Made by a program: the position numbers and the translations under genes
NCBI GenBank assembly: GCA_001899205.1
Contig: MKVL01000015.1
Coordinates: 1 to 64,000 of the forward strand
Reading direction: 5' to 3'
Length of the DNA stretch: 64,000 bases
DNA from: Mesorhizobium sp. 65-26
GTDB lineage: Bacteria > Pseudomonadota > Alphaproteobacteria > Rhizobiales > Rhizobiaceae
Shown here: in pieces, positions 57,319-64,000 of the stretch
Layout: every line of letters starts with the position of its first letter
How positions within the stretch are numbered: the stretch's first letter is position 1
Notes under the pieces: generated by a model
Seen by the model: only the letters and a program-made list of their open reading frames with translations
Database searches by the model: none
What the model was told of the DNA's origin: nothing

Positions 57319-58026
57319 ATGGGATTCTTCGATTTCGGCACCATTTTCTTTCTGATTGCGGCGGTGGTGATCTTTTTCCAGCTCCGCAATGTCCTCGGTC
57401 GCCGGACTGGCAACGAACGCCCGCCGTTCGACCCCTATACGGCGGCGCGTGCCGGCGACAAGGAGGCCCCGCAGGGTCCCGAGAATGTCGTCTCACTGCC
57501 GCGCAAGCGCCCGCCGGGTGAGCCGGCCGCCGATACATACGCCGCGATCGATGCCTTCGCCGCCCCCGACAGCGAGTTGAACAAGGGTCTGCGCGCGATC
57601 AAGGACAACGACGCCTCCTTCGATCCGAAGGGCTTCGTCGATGGCGCCAAGATGGCTTACGAGATGATCGTCATGGCCTACGCCGACGGCGATCGCAAAA
57701 CGCTGAAGAACCTTCTGTCGCGCGAGGTCTTCGACGGCTTCGTCGCCGCCATTGGCGAGCGCGAGGCGCGCTCGGAGAAGATCCAGTCTTCCTTCGTCGG
57801 CATCGACAAGGCCGACATCGTGAATGCCGAGATGAAGGGCGGCGAGGCGCACGTTACGCTGCGCATCGTCAGCGAGCTGATTTCGGCCACCCGTGACAAG
57901 GCCGGCGCGGTCATCGACGGCGATCCGGAGACGGTCGCCGAGGTCAAGGACGTCTGGACCTTCGCCCGCGACACCCGCTCGCGCGACCCGAACTGGAAAC
58001 TGGTCGCCACGGAAGAAGAGGAATGA
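57319..58026 (+). CDS. Tim44/TimA-like membrane-associated protein
   Basis: 235 residues. N-terminal membrane segment FDFGTIFFLIAAVVIFFQL, a linker (FDPYTAARAGDKEAPQGPENVV), then a Tim44-like domain at about 85-235 (GFVDGAKMAYEMIVMAYADGDRKTLKNLLSREVFDGF ... SRDPNWKLVATEEEE). This family helps insert membrane proteins. Divergent from fxsA. Confidence 0.9.
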   Translation: MGFFDFGTIFFLIAAVVIFFQLRNVLGRRTGNERPPFDPYTAARAGDKEAPQGPENVVSLPRKRPPGEPAADTYAAIDAFAAPDSELNKGLRAIKDNDASFDPKGFVDGAKMAYEMIVMAYADGDRKTLKNLLSREVFDGFVAAIGEREARSEKIQSSFVGIDKADIVNAEMKGGEAHVTLRIVSELISATRDKAGAVIDGDPETVAEVKDVWTFARDTRSRDPNWKLVATEEEE

Positions 58027-58185
58027 CCCGGCCGGCGCCCGATCTCGCGCGATCACGCGGTGATCGGCGAGGCGGCGTCTGACGGAATTTCGCCCCACCA
58101 GGAAGTGCTCGCCGGTTTTGGGACGGGCGCATGCGTGATAACAAGGACGGAAGGCGCGCCGCGCTCTAATGTCGCCGAGGCCCTG

Positions 58186-59292
58186 GTGTCGCTATCTCCC
58201 CTGTTTTCGAAGAAATCCTTCAGCGATCTGCCCGGCTGGGAGACCGACGATCATCTGGCGGCCTTCGCGGCTTTCCGCCGTTCGGCCTTCCATGCTCTGG
58301 TCAAGCCGTATCGCACGGGCGCGCTCGGAGTCGATTTTGCCGCCTTTGCCGACGCCTATGCCGAGGCACGGGCCGTTTCGCTCGCCGATCGGTCCACCGC
58401 CCGCACTTTCTTCGAGCGGCATTTCACGCCCGCGCTGGTGGCTGCTGAAGCAGGTGGCGCCGGCCTCGTCACCGGCTTCTACGAACCGCAGGTCGTCGCT
58501 TCGCCGGTGCGGACCGTGGACTTCACGGTGCCGCTTCTGTCGCGCCCCGCCGACCTCGTCGACATCGACGACGGCAACCGGCCTGCGGGCATGGACCCCT
58601 ATCTCGCCTTCGCGCGCCGGACCGCGAGCGTCCCGGTCGAATATCACGACAGGGGCGAGATCGAGCGCGGGGCGCTCGCCGGACAAAACCTCGGGATCGC
58701 CTGGCTCGCCGACAAGGTCGATGCCTTCTTCATCCATGTGCAGGGCGCGGCGCGGCTTTCCATGACCGACGGCCGGCTCTGCCGCGTCACCTATGCCGCC
58801 AAGTCGGGACAGCGCTTCACCGGCCCCGGCAAGGTGTTGAGCGAGATGGGCGAGATCCCGCTCGAAAAGGTGACGATGCAGTCGATCCGCGCCTGGTTCA
58901 AGGCGAACCCGCATCGCGTCGACGAGATTCTTTGGCGCAACCGCTCCTACATCTTCTTCCGTGAAGCGCCGGTCGATGACGCGGCGCTGGGGCCGATCGC
59001 CGCGGCCAAGGTGCCGCTGGCGCCGGGGCGCTCCGTTGCCGTCGACCGGCTGCTGCATACGTTCGGCACGCCCTTCTACATCGCGGCGCCCGGGCTGACT
59101 GCGTTCGACGGCAAGCCGTTCCGGCGCCTGATGATCGCGCAGGACACCGGCTCGGCTATCACAGGCCCGGCGCGGGGCGACCTGTTCGCCGGTTCGGGCG
59201 ATGCCGCCGGCGAGATCGCCGGCGTCGTCCGCAACGCGGCCGATTTCTACGCCCTGGTGCCGCGCGCGCTGTTCGCGGAGGCTTGCCCGTGA
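58186..59292 (+). CDS. MltA-type murein transglycosylase
   Basis: About 368 residues from the GTG at 58186; GTGs at 58135 and 58060 are also possible. FSDLPGWETDDHLAAFAAFRRS, LVTGFYEPQV, AFFIHVQGAARL, then the 3D-like C-terminal domain RLMIAQDTGSAITGPARGDLFAGSG. It cleaves peptidoglycan to anhydro-muropeptides. None of the starts gives a convincing signal peptide. The stop overlaps the smr start (GTGA). Confidence 0.88.
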   Translation: MSLSPLFSKKSFSDLPGWETDDHLAAFAAFRRSAFHALVKPYRTGALGVDFAAFADAYAEARAVSLADRSTARTFFERHFTPALVAAEAGGAGLVTGFYEPQVVASPVRTVDFTVPLLSRPADLVDIDDGNRPAGMDPYLAFARRTASVPVEYHDRGEIERGALAGQNLGIAWLADKVDAFFIHVQGAARLSMTDGRLCRVTYAAKSGQRFTGPGKVLSEMGEIPLEKVTMQSIRAWFKANPHRVDEILWRNRSYIFFREAPVDDAALGPIAAAKVPLAPGRSVAVDRLLHTFGTPFYIAAPGLTAFDGKPFRRLMIAQDTGSAITGPARGDLFAGSGDAAGEIAGVVRNAADFYALVPRALFAEACP

Positions 59293-59822
59293 GCCGCCGG
59301 CCCGACCGCCTGAACGAGGAAGATCGGGTCCTGTGGAACCTCGTCGCCCGCACGGCGAAGCCGCTGAAGGGCAAGGCGGTCATCGAGGTGCCCGAAGTCG
59401 CCGCCACTGTCACGCCCGAGCAGGCGCCGGCCGCGCGCTCGGCCGCCCCGGCCAGTCCGGCAAAGCCGAAGACGCAGCATGTCGCGCGCGCGCTCGACGA
59501 GCCGACGCTGGACAAGCTCTCCAAGGGGCGGCTGCCGATCGAAGGTCGGGTCGACCTGCACGGCATGACGCAGGAAGAGGCCTATTCGCTGCTGTTTTCC
59601 TTCCTCAGCCGCGCGCATGCTGGTGGCATCCGCTACGTGCTGGTCATCACCGGCAAGGGCTCCTCTTCCGGCGGCGACGGCGTCCTGCGCCGCGCCGTGC
59701 CGGCCTGGCTGTCGACGCCGCTGTTTCGCCCGCTGGTTTCCAGCCACGACCATGCCGCCCGCCACCATGGCGGTTCGGGAGCGCTCTACATCCGGCTGCG
59801 CCGGACCAGGACGTCGCCATGA
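59289..59822 (+). CDS. Smr domain protein
   Basis: 177 residues from the GTG at 59289, overlapping the previous stop. The Smr domain has VDLHGMTQEEAYSLLFSFLSRAHAGGIRYVLVITGKGSSSGGDGVLRRAVPAWL at about 90-145 and the HGGSGALYIRL end. Smr domains nick or bind DNA or cleave RNA. The disordered Ala/Pro linker precedes it. Linked by ATGA overlap to the XRE gene. Confidence 0.9.
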   Translation: MSRRPDRLNEEDRVLWNLVARTAKPLKGKAVIEVPEVAATVTPEQAPAARSAAPASPAKPKTQHVARALDEPTLDKLSKGRLPIEGRVDLHGMTQEEAYSLLFSFLSRAHAGGIRYVLVITGKGSSSGGDGVLRRAVPAWLSTPLFRPLVSSHDHAARHHGGSGALYIRLRRTRTSP

Positions 59823-60187
59823 CGCCGTTCGGTGAAAGGTTGCGGACGCTGCGGAACGAACGCGGCGTCAGCCAAAAGGACATGGCCGCCGCCGTCGGCG
59901 TCAGCGCGGCCTATCTGTCGGCCCTGGAACATGGAAGGCGCGGCGTGCCGAGCTGGACGCTGATCCAGAAGATCATCGGCTATTTCAACATCATCTGGGA
60001 CGATGCCGAGGAGCTGGTGCGCCTCGCCGAGGCGTCCCATCCGCGCGTCAGGCTCGATACGGCCGGGCTCAGTCCGGCGGCAACGGAACTTGCCAACCTG
60101 CTTGCCGATAACATCGCCAGGCTTGACGATGCCCAGCTCCGCGACATCGCCACCGTCGTTCGCGCCGCGCTCGGCCAGCAGCCGTAG
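59819..60187 (+). CDS. XRE-family helix-turn-helix protein
   Basis: 122 residues. HTH at about 8-60 (LRTLRNERGVSQKDMAAAVGVSAAYLSALEHGRRGVPSWTLIQKII). A helical tail follows (LARLDDAQLRDIATVVRAAL). Translationally coupled to smr and mltA. Target unknown. This trio is a conserved neighbourhood in rhizobia. Confidence 0.9.
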   Translation: MTPFGERLRTLRNERGVSQKDMAAAVGVSAAYLSALEHGRRGVPSWTLIQKIIGYFNIIWDDAEELVRLAEASHPRVRLDTAGLSPAATELANLLADNIARLDDAQLRDIATVVRAALGQQP

Positions 60188-60209
60188 GCCCGTCAGGCAA
60201 TGCAGGCAA

Positions 60210-60240
60210 AATGCCCACCGGCCATCGGCCGGCGGGCATT
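60210..60240. terminator. strong hairpin between convergent genes
   Basis: AATGCCCACCGGCC (60210-60223), loop ATC, GGCCGGCGGGCATT (60227-60240), one mismatch. It sits between the XRE gene and a convergent small exported gene and is a probable bidirectional terminator. Confidence 0.7.
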
Positions 60241-60274
60241 GGAGTCTCTGGAATGGCGCTCTGGCACGGCGGGA

Positions 60275-60481
60275 TCAGCCTCTGTCCCGGCCACCCCGGT
60301 CATGGTCGCCGCGATCGCGATCGCCGCCCATGCAGTTGTCGCTGGCCGTGCAACACTTGCCGGTCCAGAGCTTGCCAGCCGGCGTCTGGGAACAGGTGAG
60401 GGTCTGGTCGGCCATGGCCGAGCTGGCCAGCGCCGACACGGCGATGGCGGCAAGAAGCACGTTGCGAAGAATGGCAGTCAT
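60275..60481 (-). CDS. small exported cysteine-rich protein with RDRG tail
   Basis: 68 residues. Signal peptide (NVLLAAIAVSALASSAMA), then a short mature part with four cysteines (TCSQTP, GKCCTASDNC) and an Arg/Asp/Gly repeat tail (GGDRDRGDHDRGGRDRG). Second such small Cys-rich exported protein of the window. Function unknown. Confidence 0.65.
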   Translation of the reverse strand: MTAILRNVLLAAIAVSALASSAMADQTLTCSQTPAGKLWTGKCCTASDNCMGGDRDRGDHDRGGRDRG

Positions 60482-60783
60482 CTGAGTTCTCCATGATTGG
60501 TTGGGTCTGCGCTGGTGTGTCGCCGGCCCGAACGGATTGGTTCATGGAGAAATCGAAAAAAATGCCAGGCGATCCTCGCGGCAATTGCATAAGGAAATTT
60601 GGCGCATCGGCGCGACAGATATGCGGCGCTCAAGCGCTACCGCCACAGTCCTGGACGATCTCCGGGCGGAAATAAGCCGGTCGGGCGAAATGCATGGGAA
60701 ACGCCCGAATGCGTAAAGGCCCCAGGAGAGCCAACGATGGGATAGCGGCGAAGCCGCATCGCCGCGTCCGCGGTCGAGACGGC

Positions 60784-61398
60784 CTAGCGGACGGCGCCGA
60801 CCAGGACCGGCTGGCCCTCGCGGATCGACACCCAGCGGCCGGTGTTGTCGATCGCCTGCCGCTTGAGGAAGCGGTAGCCGGTCTCCTCCCAGGGGCGGAC
60901 GGCGTCGTTGAGGTTGTCGAGGATGTAGTCGCCCTTGTCGGTGCGCACCGTCAGCACGGCATGGCCTTCGCCATCGGGCTTGCGCACCACGGTGATCAGC
61001 AGGTCGGCGAGCGTGATGCCCATGCGCGAGAGTTCGCGCCGCTTCTCCAGCACGTAGTCCTCGCAATCGCCGACGCCCTTGTCGGGATAGGCCCAGACCT
61101 CGTCCTTGCCGTAGATCTCGAGATCGCTCATCGGCTTCACGGCGGCGTTCACCTTGGCGGTGATTGTGGTCAGCTTGCTCCACAGGGCGTCGTTCATCAC
61201 CGCCGGGGCGAGGTCGGTCGGGCGGATCGAGCATTCCTCCGGATTGGCCTTGCAGAAATCGTAATGGCCGATCGGCTGCGAAGTGAGCCCGCCCGTCACC
61301 ATAGCACCCGCCGAGGCCGCCGCCGGAAGCGCCAGCAGCATCGCCAGCCCGCTCGCCGCGCACAGACGCAGCTTCCGCCCCATCGATGAGGAATTCAT
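60784..61398 (-). CDS. bacterial transglutaminase-like cysteine protease (DUF920/BTLCP)
   Basis: 204 residues from the ATG at 61398 (ATG 61383 also possible). Signal peptide, then IGHYDFCKANPEEC and the catalytic triad region: Cys in GVGDCEDYVLEKRREL, His in GEGHAVLTV and Asp in YILDNLNDAV. The family acts in the periplasm and is often linked to adhesin release via c-di-GMP partners in other bacteria. No partner gene is next to it here. Confidence 0.88.
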   Translation of the reverse strand: MNSSSMGRKLRLCAASGLAMLLALPAAASAGAMVTGGLTSQPIGHYDFCKANPEECSIRPTDLAPAVMNDALWSKLTTITAKVNAAVKPMSDLEIYGKDEVWAYPDKGVGDCEDYVLEKRRELSRMGITLADLLITVVRKPDGEGHAVLTVRTDKGDYILDNLNDAVRPWEETGYRFLKRQAIDNTGRWVSIREGQPVLVGAVR

Positions 61399-61641
61399 GT
61401 CCCCGCTCGCCCTTGCCGAGGCGGCTCCGTCCGGATCGTGTCCGGCGTGCCGCCATTTTCGTTGACCGCCCCCTGCGGTTTTGTCCGCGCCTGAGGGCTA
61501 GTTAACGAAACGTTAAAGGCGATTTACAGTTCGTGTCAATTCCGTGACGTCAGCCGACTGCCCACATGGTTACCGCGCGTCCCGGCGCGCGGCGATTCTG
61601 CAACAGGTCTCCCGGAACGGCCGGCGCGCGGCGGCTTCCGG

Positions 61642-62919
61642 CTATTTCCGGACCGTCTTCGCCAGCTTAGGCTTGATCGCCACGCGGTCCTGGCGGCCAT
61701 AGCTGGTGATGAAGTCGACGATCCGCGGCACGATTTCCGAGCGGAAGCGCGATCCGTTGAAGACGCCGTAATGCCCGACCGCCGGCTGCATGTAGTGGGC
61801 CTTGCGGTCGGCCGGGATGTTGACGCACAGGTCCTGCGCCGCCTTCGTCTGGCCGAGCCCGGAAATATCGTCGTTCTCGCCCTCGACGGTGAACAGCGCG
61901 ACATTGCGGATCGCCGACGTGTCGACCGGCGTGCCGCGATGCTTCATCTCGCCCTTCGGCAAGGCGTGGCGGATGAAGACGGTGTCGACGGTCTGCAGGT
62001 AGAATTCGGCCGACAGGTCCATCACCGCCAGATATTCGTCATAGAAGTCGCGGTGCTTCTCCGCGTTGTCGCCGTCGTTCTTCACAAGGTGCATGAAGAA
62101 GTCCTTGTGAGCGATGATGTGACGATCGAGGTTCATGCTCATGAAGCCCGAAAGCTGCAGGAAGCCCGGATACACCTCGCGGCCGAAGCCCGGCACCGGC
62201 CAGGGGGCGTGCATGATGACGTTGTCGCGGAACCAGTCGAGGTCCTTCTCCTCGGCCAGCATGTTGACCGCCGTCGGATTGCGGCGCGTATCGATGGGGC
62301 CGCCCATCAGCGTCATGGTCGAGGGCGCGAAGCGGTCGCCGCGCGCTTCCATCAGCGCTACCGCGGCAAGCACCGGCACCGAGGGCTGGCAGACCGCCAT
62401 GACGTGCGTGTCCGGGCCGAGCGCGTGCAGCATGTCGACGACATAGTCGATATAGTCGTCGAGATCGAAGCCGCCTTCCGACAGCGGCACCATGCGGGCG
62501 TCGACCCAGTCGGTGATGTGCACGTCGGCATAGGGCAGCATCGCCTCCACCGTGCCGCGCAGCAGCGTCGCGTAGTGGCCCGACATCGGCGCCACGATGA
62601 GCAGTTTCGGATCGGCCTTGCGGCCAGCCGGAACGTCGCGCCGGAAGCGGATCAGGTTGCAGAAGGGCCGCGACCAGACGACGGTCTCGTTCACATCCAC
62701 CGTCTTCCAGTCGACCACGGTCTTCTTCAGCCCGAAGCTCGGCTTGCCGTAGCGGCGGGTGCCGCGCTCGAAAAGCTCCGCCGCCGCCGCGATCGAGCGG
62801 CCGAACGGTGTGTGCGACAGCGGATTGAGCGGATTGTTGTAGAGCATGCGCACTGCGTCGGCGTACAATCGCGCGGGCTGCAGGGCGGCATGGTTGAATT
62901 CATAGAGCTGGTAGAACAT
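61642..62919 (-). CDS. phaZ: intracellular polyhydroxyalkanoate depolymerase
   Basis: 425 residues from the ATG at 62919 (GGAG before it). Starts MFYQLYEFNHAALQPARLYADAVR, has LIVAPMSGHYATLLRGTVEAMLP, the cysteine elbow MAVCQPSVPVLAAVALMEARG with the catalytic cysteine at about 180, and a C-terminal YMQPAVGHYGVFNGSRFRSEI His region. It breaks down stored PHB. Alone on its strand, with a palindrome-rich gap upstream. Confidence 0.92.
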   Translation of the reverse strand: MFYQLYEFNHAALQPARLYADAVRMLYNNPLNPLSHTPFGRSIAAAAELFERGTRRYGKPSFGLKKTVVDWKTVDVNETVVWSRPFCNLIRFRRDVPAGRKADPKLLIVAPMSGHYATLLRGTVEAMLPYADVHITDWVDARMVPLSEGGFDLDDYIDYVVDMLHALGPDTHVMAVCQPSVPVLAAVALMEARGDRFAPSTMTLMGGPIDTRRNPTAVNMLAEEKDLDWFRDNVIMHAPWPVPGFGREVYPGFLQLSGFMSMNLDRHIIAHKDFFMHLVKNDGDNAEKHRDFYDEYLAVMDLSAEFYLQTVDTVFIRHALPKGEMKHRGTPVDTSAIRNVALFTVEGENDDISGLGQTKAAQDLCVNIPADRKAHYMQPAVGHYGVFNGSRFRSEIVPRIVDFITSYGRQDRVAIKPKLAKTVRK

Positions 62920-63289
62920 CGAGCACTCCGCTGCTGCTGCGACCGAAGGGACGACGAGCAGCGCCGAGCCTTGAATGTCTCGCGCTGAAGTTAACAACAA
63001 ATTGCTGCGATGCAATACGCCGGGTCGGCGGGAACCGGCTCATTCTTTCGTACAAGCTGTTGAAACTCGGACCTGAACGGCGGCAGCCGGCTCAGTGTGC
63101 GGCCGCGAGACGCTGACTGATCGTCGATGCCGATCGGTCGTCGGGCTGGCGGAGCCCCCGCGTCTCGCGGCCTAGAGCCGGATGATTTCAGGCCGTATCG
63201 ACCTGAAATCTGAATCCGTCTCTAAATCAAAGAGATAGAGCATGATGTCAGGGAAAGCGGTCCGCGCTTTTCAGCATCATGCCCTGGGA
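62920..63289. other. 370-bp gap with palindromic repeat sequence
   Basis: Contains GATTTCAGG (63184-63192) with CCTGAAATC (63202-63210), and AGAGCATGATGTC further on, which resembles common rhizobial palindromic repeats. Promoter of phaZ should lie at its left end. No ORF supported. Confidence 0.5.
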
Positions 63290-63661
63290 TCAGACCCGAG
63301 CCATGCAGACGGCGGTGTGGCCCGACCCGATGAAGCCGAGCTGGTTGGCGGCGCCCTTCGACAGGTCGAGCACGCGACCCCTGATGAAGGGACCGCGATC
63401 GTTGATGCGGACCACGACGGTGCGGCCATTGGACTGGTTGGTGACTTTCACCCGCGTGCCGAACGGTAGGGTGCGGTGGGCGGCGGTCAGCGCCGACGGG
63501 TTCATGCGCTCGCCGGAGGCGGTCCTTGTGTGCATCGCGTACCACGAGGCGCGGCCGCATTGCGCGGCGCCGGCCGCTGCGGAGGGAGAGGCGGATGCGC
63601 CGACCATCAGGCCAGCCGCGAGCGTCACCGCGGCCAGCGCGGTCTGTTTCTTCATCATCAT
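63290..63661 (-). CDS. RlpA-like septal ring protein
   Basis: 123 residues. Signal peptide to about 30, then a double-psi beta-barrel: [76 protein letters not shown]. No SPOR domain, so it is the short form. A likely periplasmic or outer-membrane cell-wall protein. The start is set at the first of three ATGs. Confidence 0.9.
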   Translation of the reverse strand: MMMKKQTALAAVTLAAGLMVGASASPSAAAGAAQCGRASWYAMHTRTASGERMNPSALTAAHRTLPFGTRVKVTNQSNGRTVVVRINDRGPFIRGRVLDLSKGAANQLGFIGSGHTAVCMARV

Positions 63662-63970
63662 CTAGGGGTAGGGGCTCCGTTTTTGACAGGCCCAAGCCGT
63701 TAGGTGGCGAATAAGGCGTGAAATGCGGCAAGCATCCGGCAGTTCCATGGCGACGGCACACGTTTGGAGTCGCCGGGAAACAGTTTGTCAGGAATCTTAA
63801 GCCAATTGTATACCAATTCTTCATGATATTCGGCGCGACGCAGGGGATGCGCCCGGCAATGCCGAACGTTAATATGCAAGTAGAACCGATCGAGGACCGG
63901 CCGCATCCTGCAGCTCTTCCATGGTCATTCAGGCGCGGGCGGCGATCGACTTGTCAGGGAGGTCTGGGCC
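63662..63970. other. intergenic, no gene seen
   Basis: 309 bp between the RlpA-like gene and the last start codon. Both genes are read outwards, so it should hold two divergent promoters. No recognised operator. Confidence 0.4.
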
Positions 63971-64000
63971 ATGAAAGTGATCAGGTTTGTGCTGGCGTTG
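63971..64000 (+). CDS. start of a partial gene, exported protein
   Basis: Ten codons from the ATG at 63971, reading MKVIRFVLAL, with GGGAGG about 9 nt before. It looks like the start of a signal peptide. The rest lies outside the window, so no identity can be given. Confidence 0.6.
   Translation, partial: MKVIRFVLAL

Overview
The window is high-GC DNA from an alphaproteobacterium of the Rhizobiales (Hyphomicrobiales), most like Mesorhizobium or a close relative. The evidence is the gene order parB-parA-rsmG-mnmG-mnmE ... rho-hemJ-hemE-[oriC]-ppsR-maf-aroE-coaE-dnaQ, the order secB/fxsA/Tim44-like/mltA/smr/XRE further right, parS sites of the alphaproteobacterial type, GANTC clusters and many short palindromic repeats of the kind common in rhizobial chromosomes. 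It is the replication-origin region of the main chromosome.

Left part (1-31.4 kb) is accessory and metabolic. It holds a partial luciferase-like oxidoreductase, a GlxA-type regulator divergent from a membrane-anchored DJ-1/PfpI protein, a LuxR-type regulator, an NTF2-FMO fusion flavoprotein, and an amidohydrolase with RidA. Next comes an envelope-related block (8.8-19.7 kb): a two-component system, an ABC exporter operon with two separate ATPases and a fused permease, a PAP2 phosphatase and a GT39/ArnT-like glycosyltransferase. Three promoters in this block share the same box (CTTACCGATyyGTAT) at exactly the same distance (19 nt) from their -10 regions, so the block looks like one regulon of the local response regulator. 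A saccharopine-dehydrogenase-like gene with a divergent Lrp regulator and a complete branched-chain 2-oxoacid dehydrogenase set (bkdA1-bkdA2-bkdB-lpdV) follow. After these come holA between two copies of a 170-bp repeat, and a TetR/DUF4336 divergent pair with overlapping palindromic operators.

Middle part (31.5-48.2 kb) is the origin core. ParA/ParB and six parS or parS-like sites (one inside the rsmG coding sequence) lie left of a 500-bp hemE-ppsR gap that carries DnaA-box-like sequences, an AT-rich stretch, a perfect hairpin and five GANTC sites, i.e. the likely oriC. tRNA-modification genes (mnmE, mnmG), rsmG, rho and heme genes flank it on one side. On the other side are ppsR, maf, aroE, coaE and dnaQ.

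Right part (48.2-64 kb) has the cytochrome bd locus: cydDC divergent from cydABX around a perfect FNR/FixK box, followed by a hemerythrin-like gene and an FNR-type regulator with the iron-sulfur cysteines. Then come secB, fxsA, the Tim44-like gene and the overlapping mltA-smr-XRE chain. It ends with a transglutaminase-like cysteine protease, a polyhydroxyalkanoate depolymerase, an RlpA-like protein and the first ten codons of another exported protein. No tRNA, rRNA, CRISPR array, prophage or transposase was seen.
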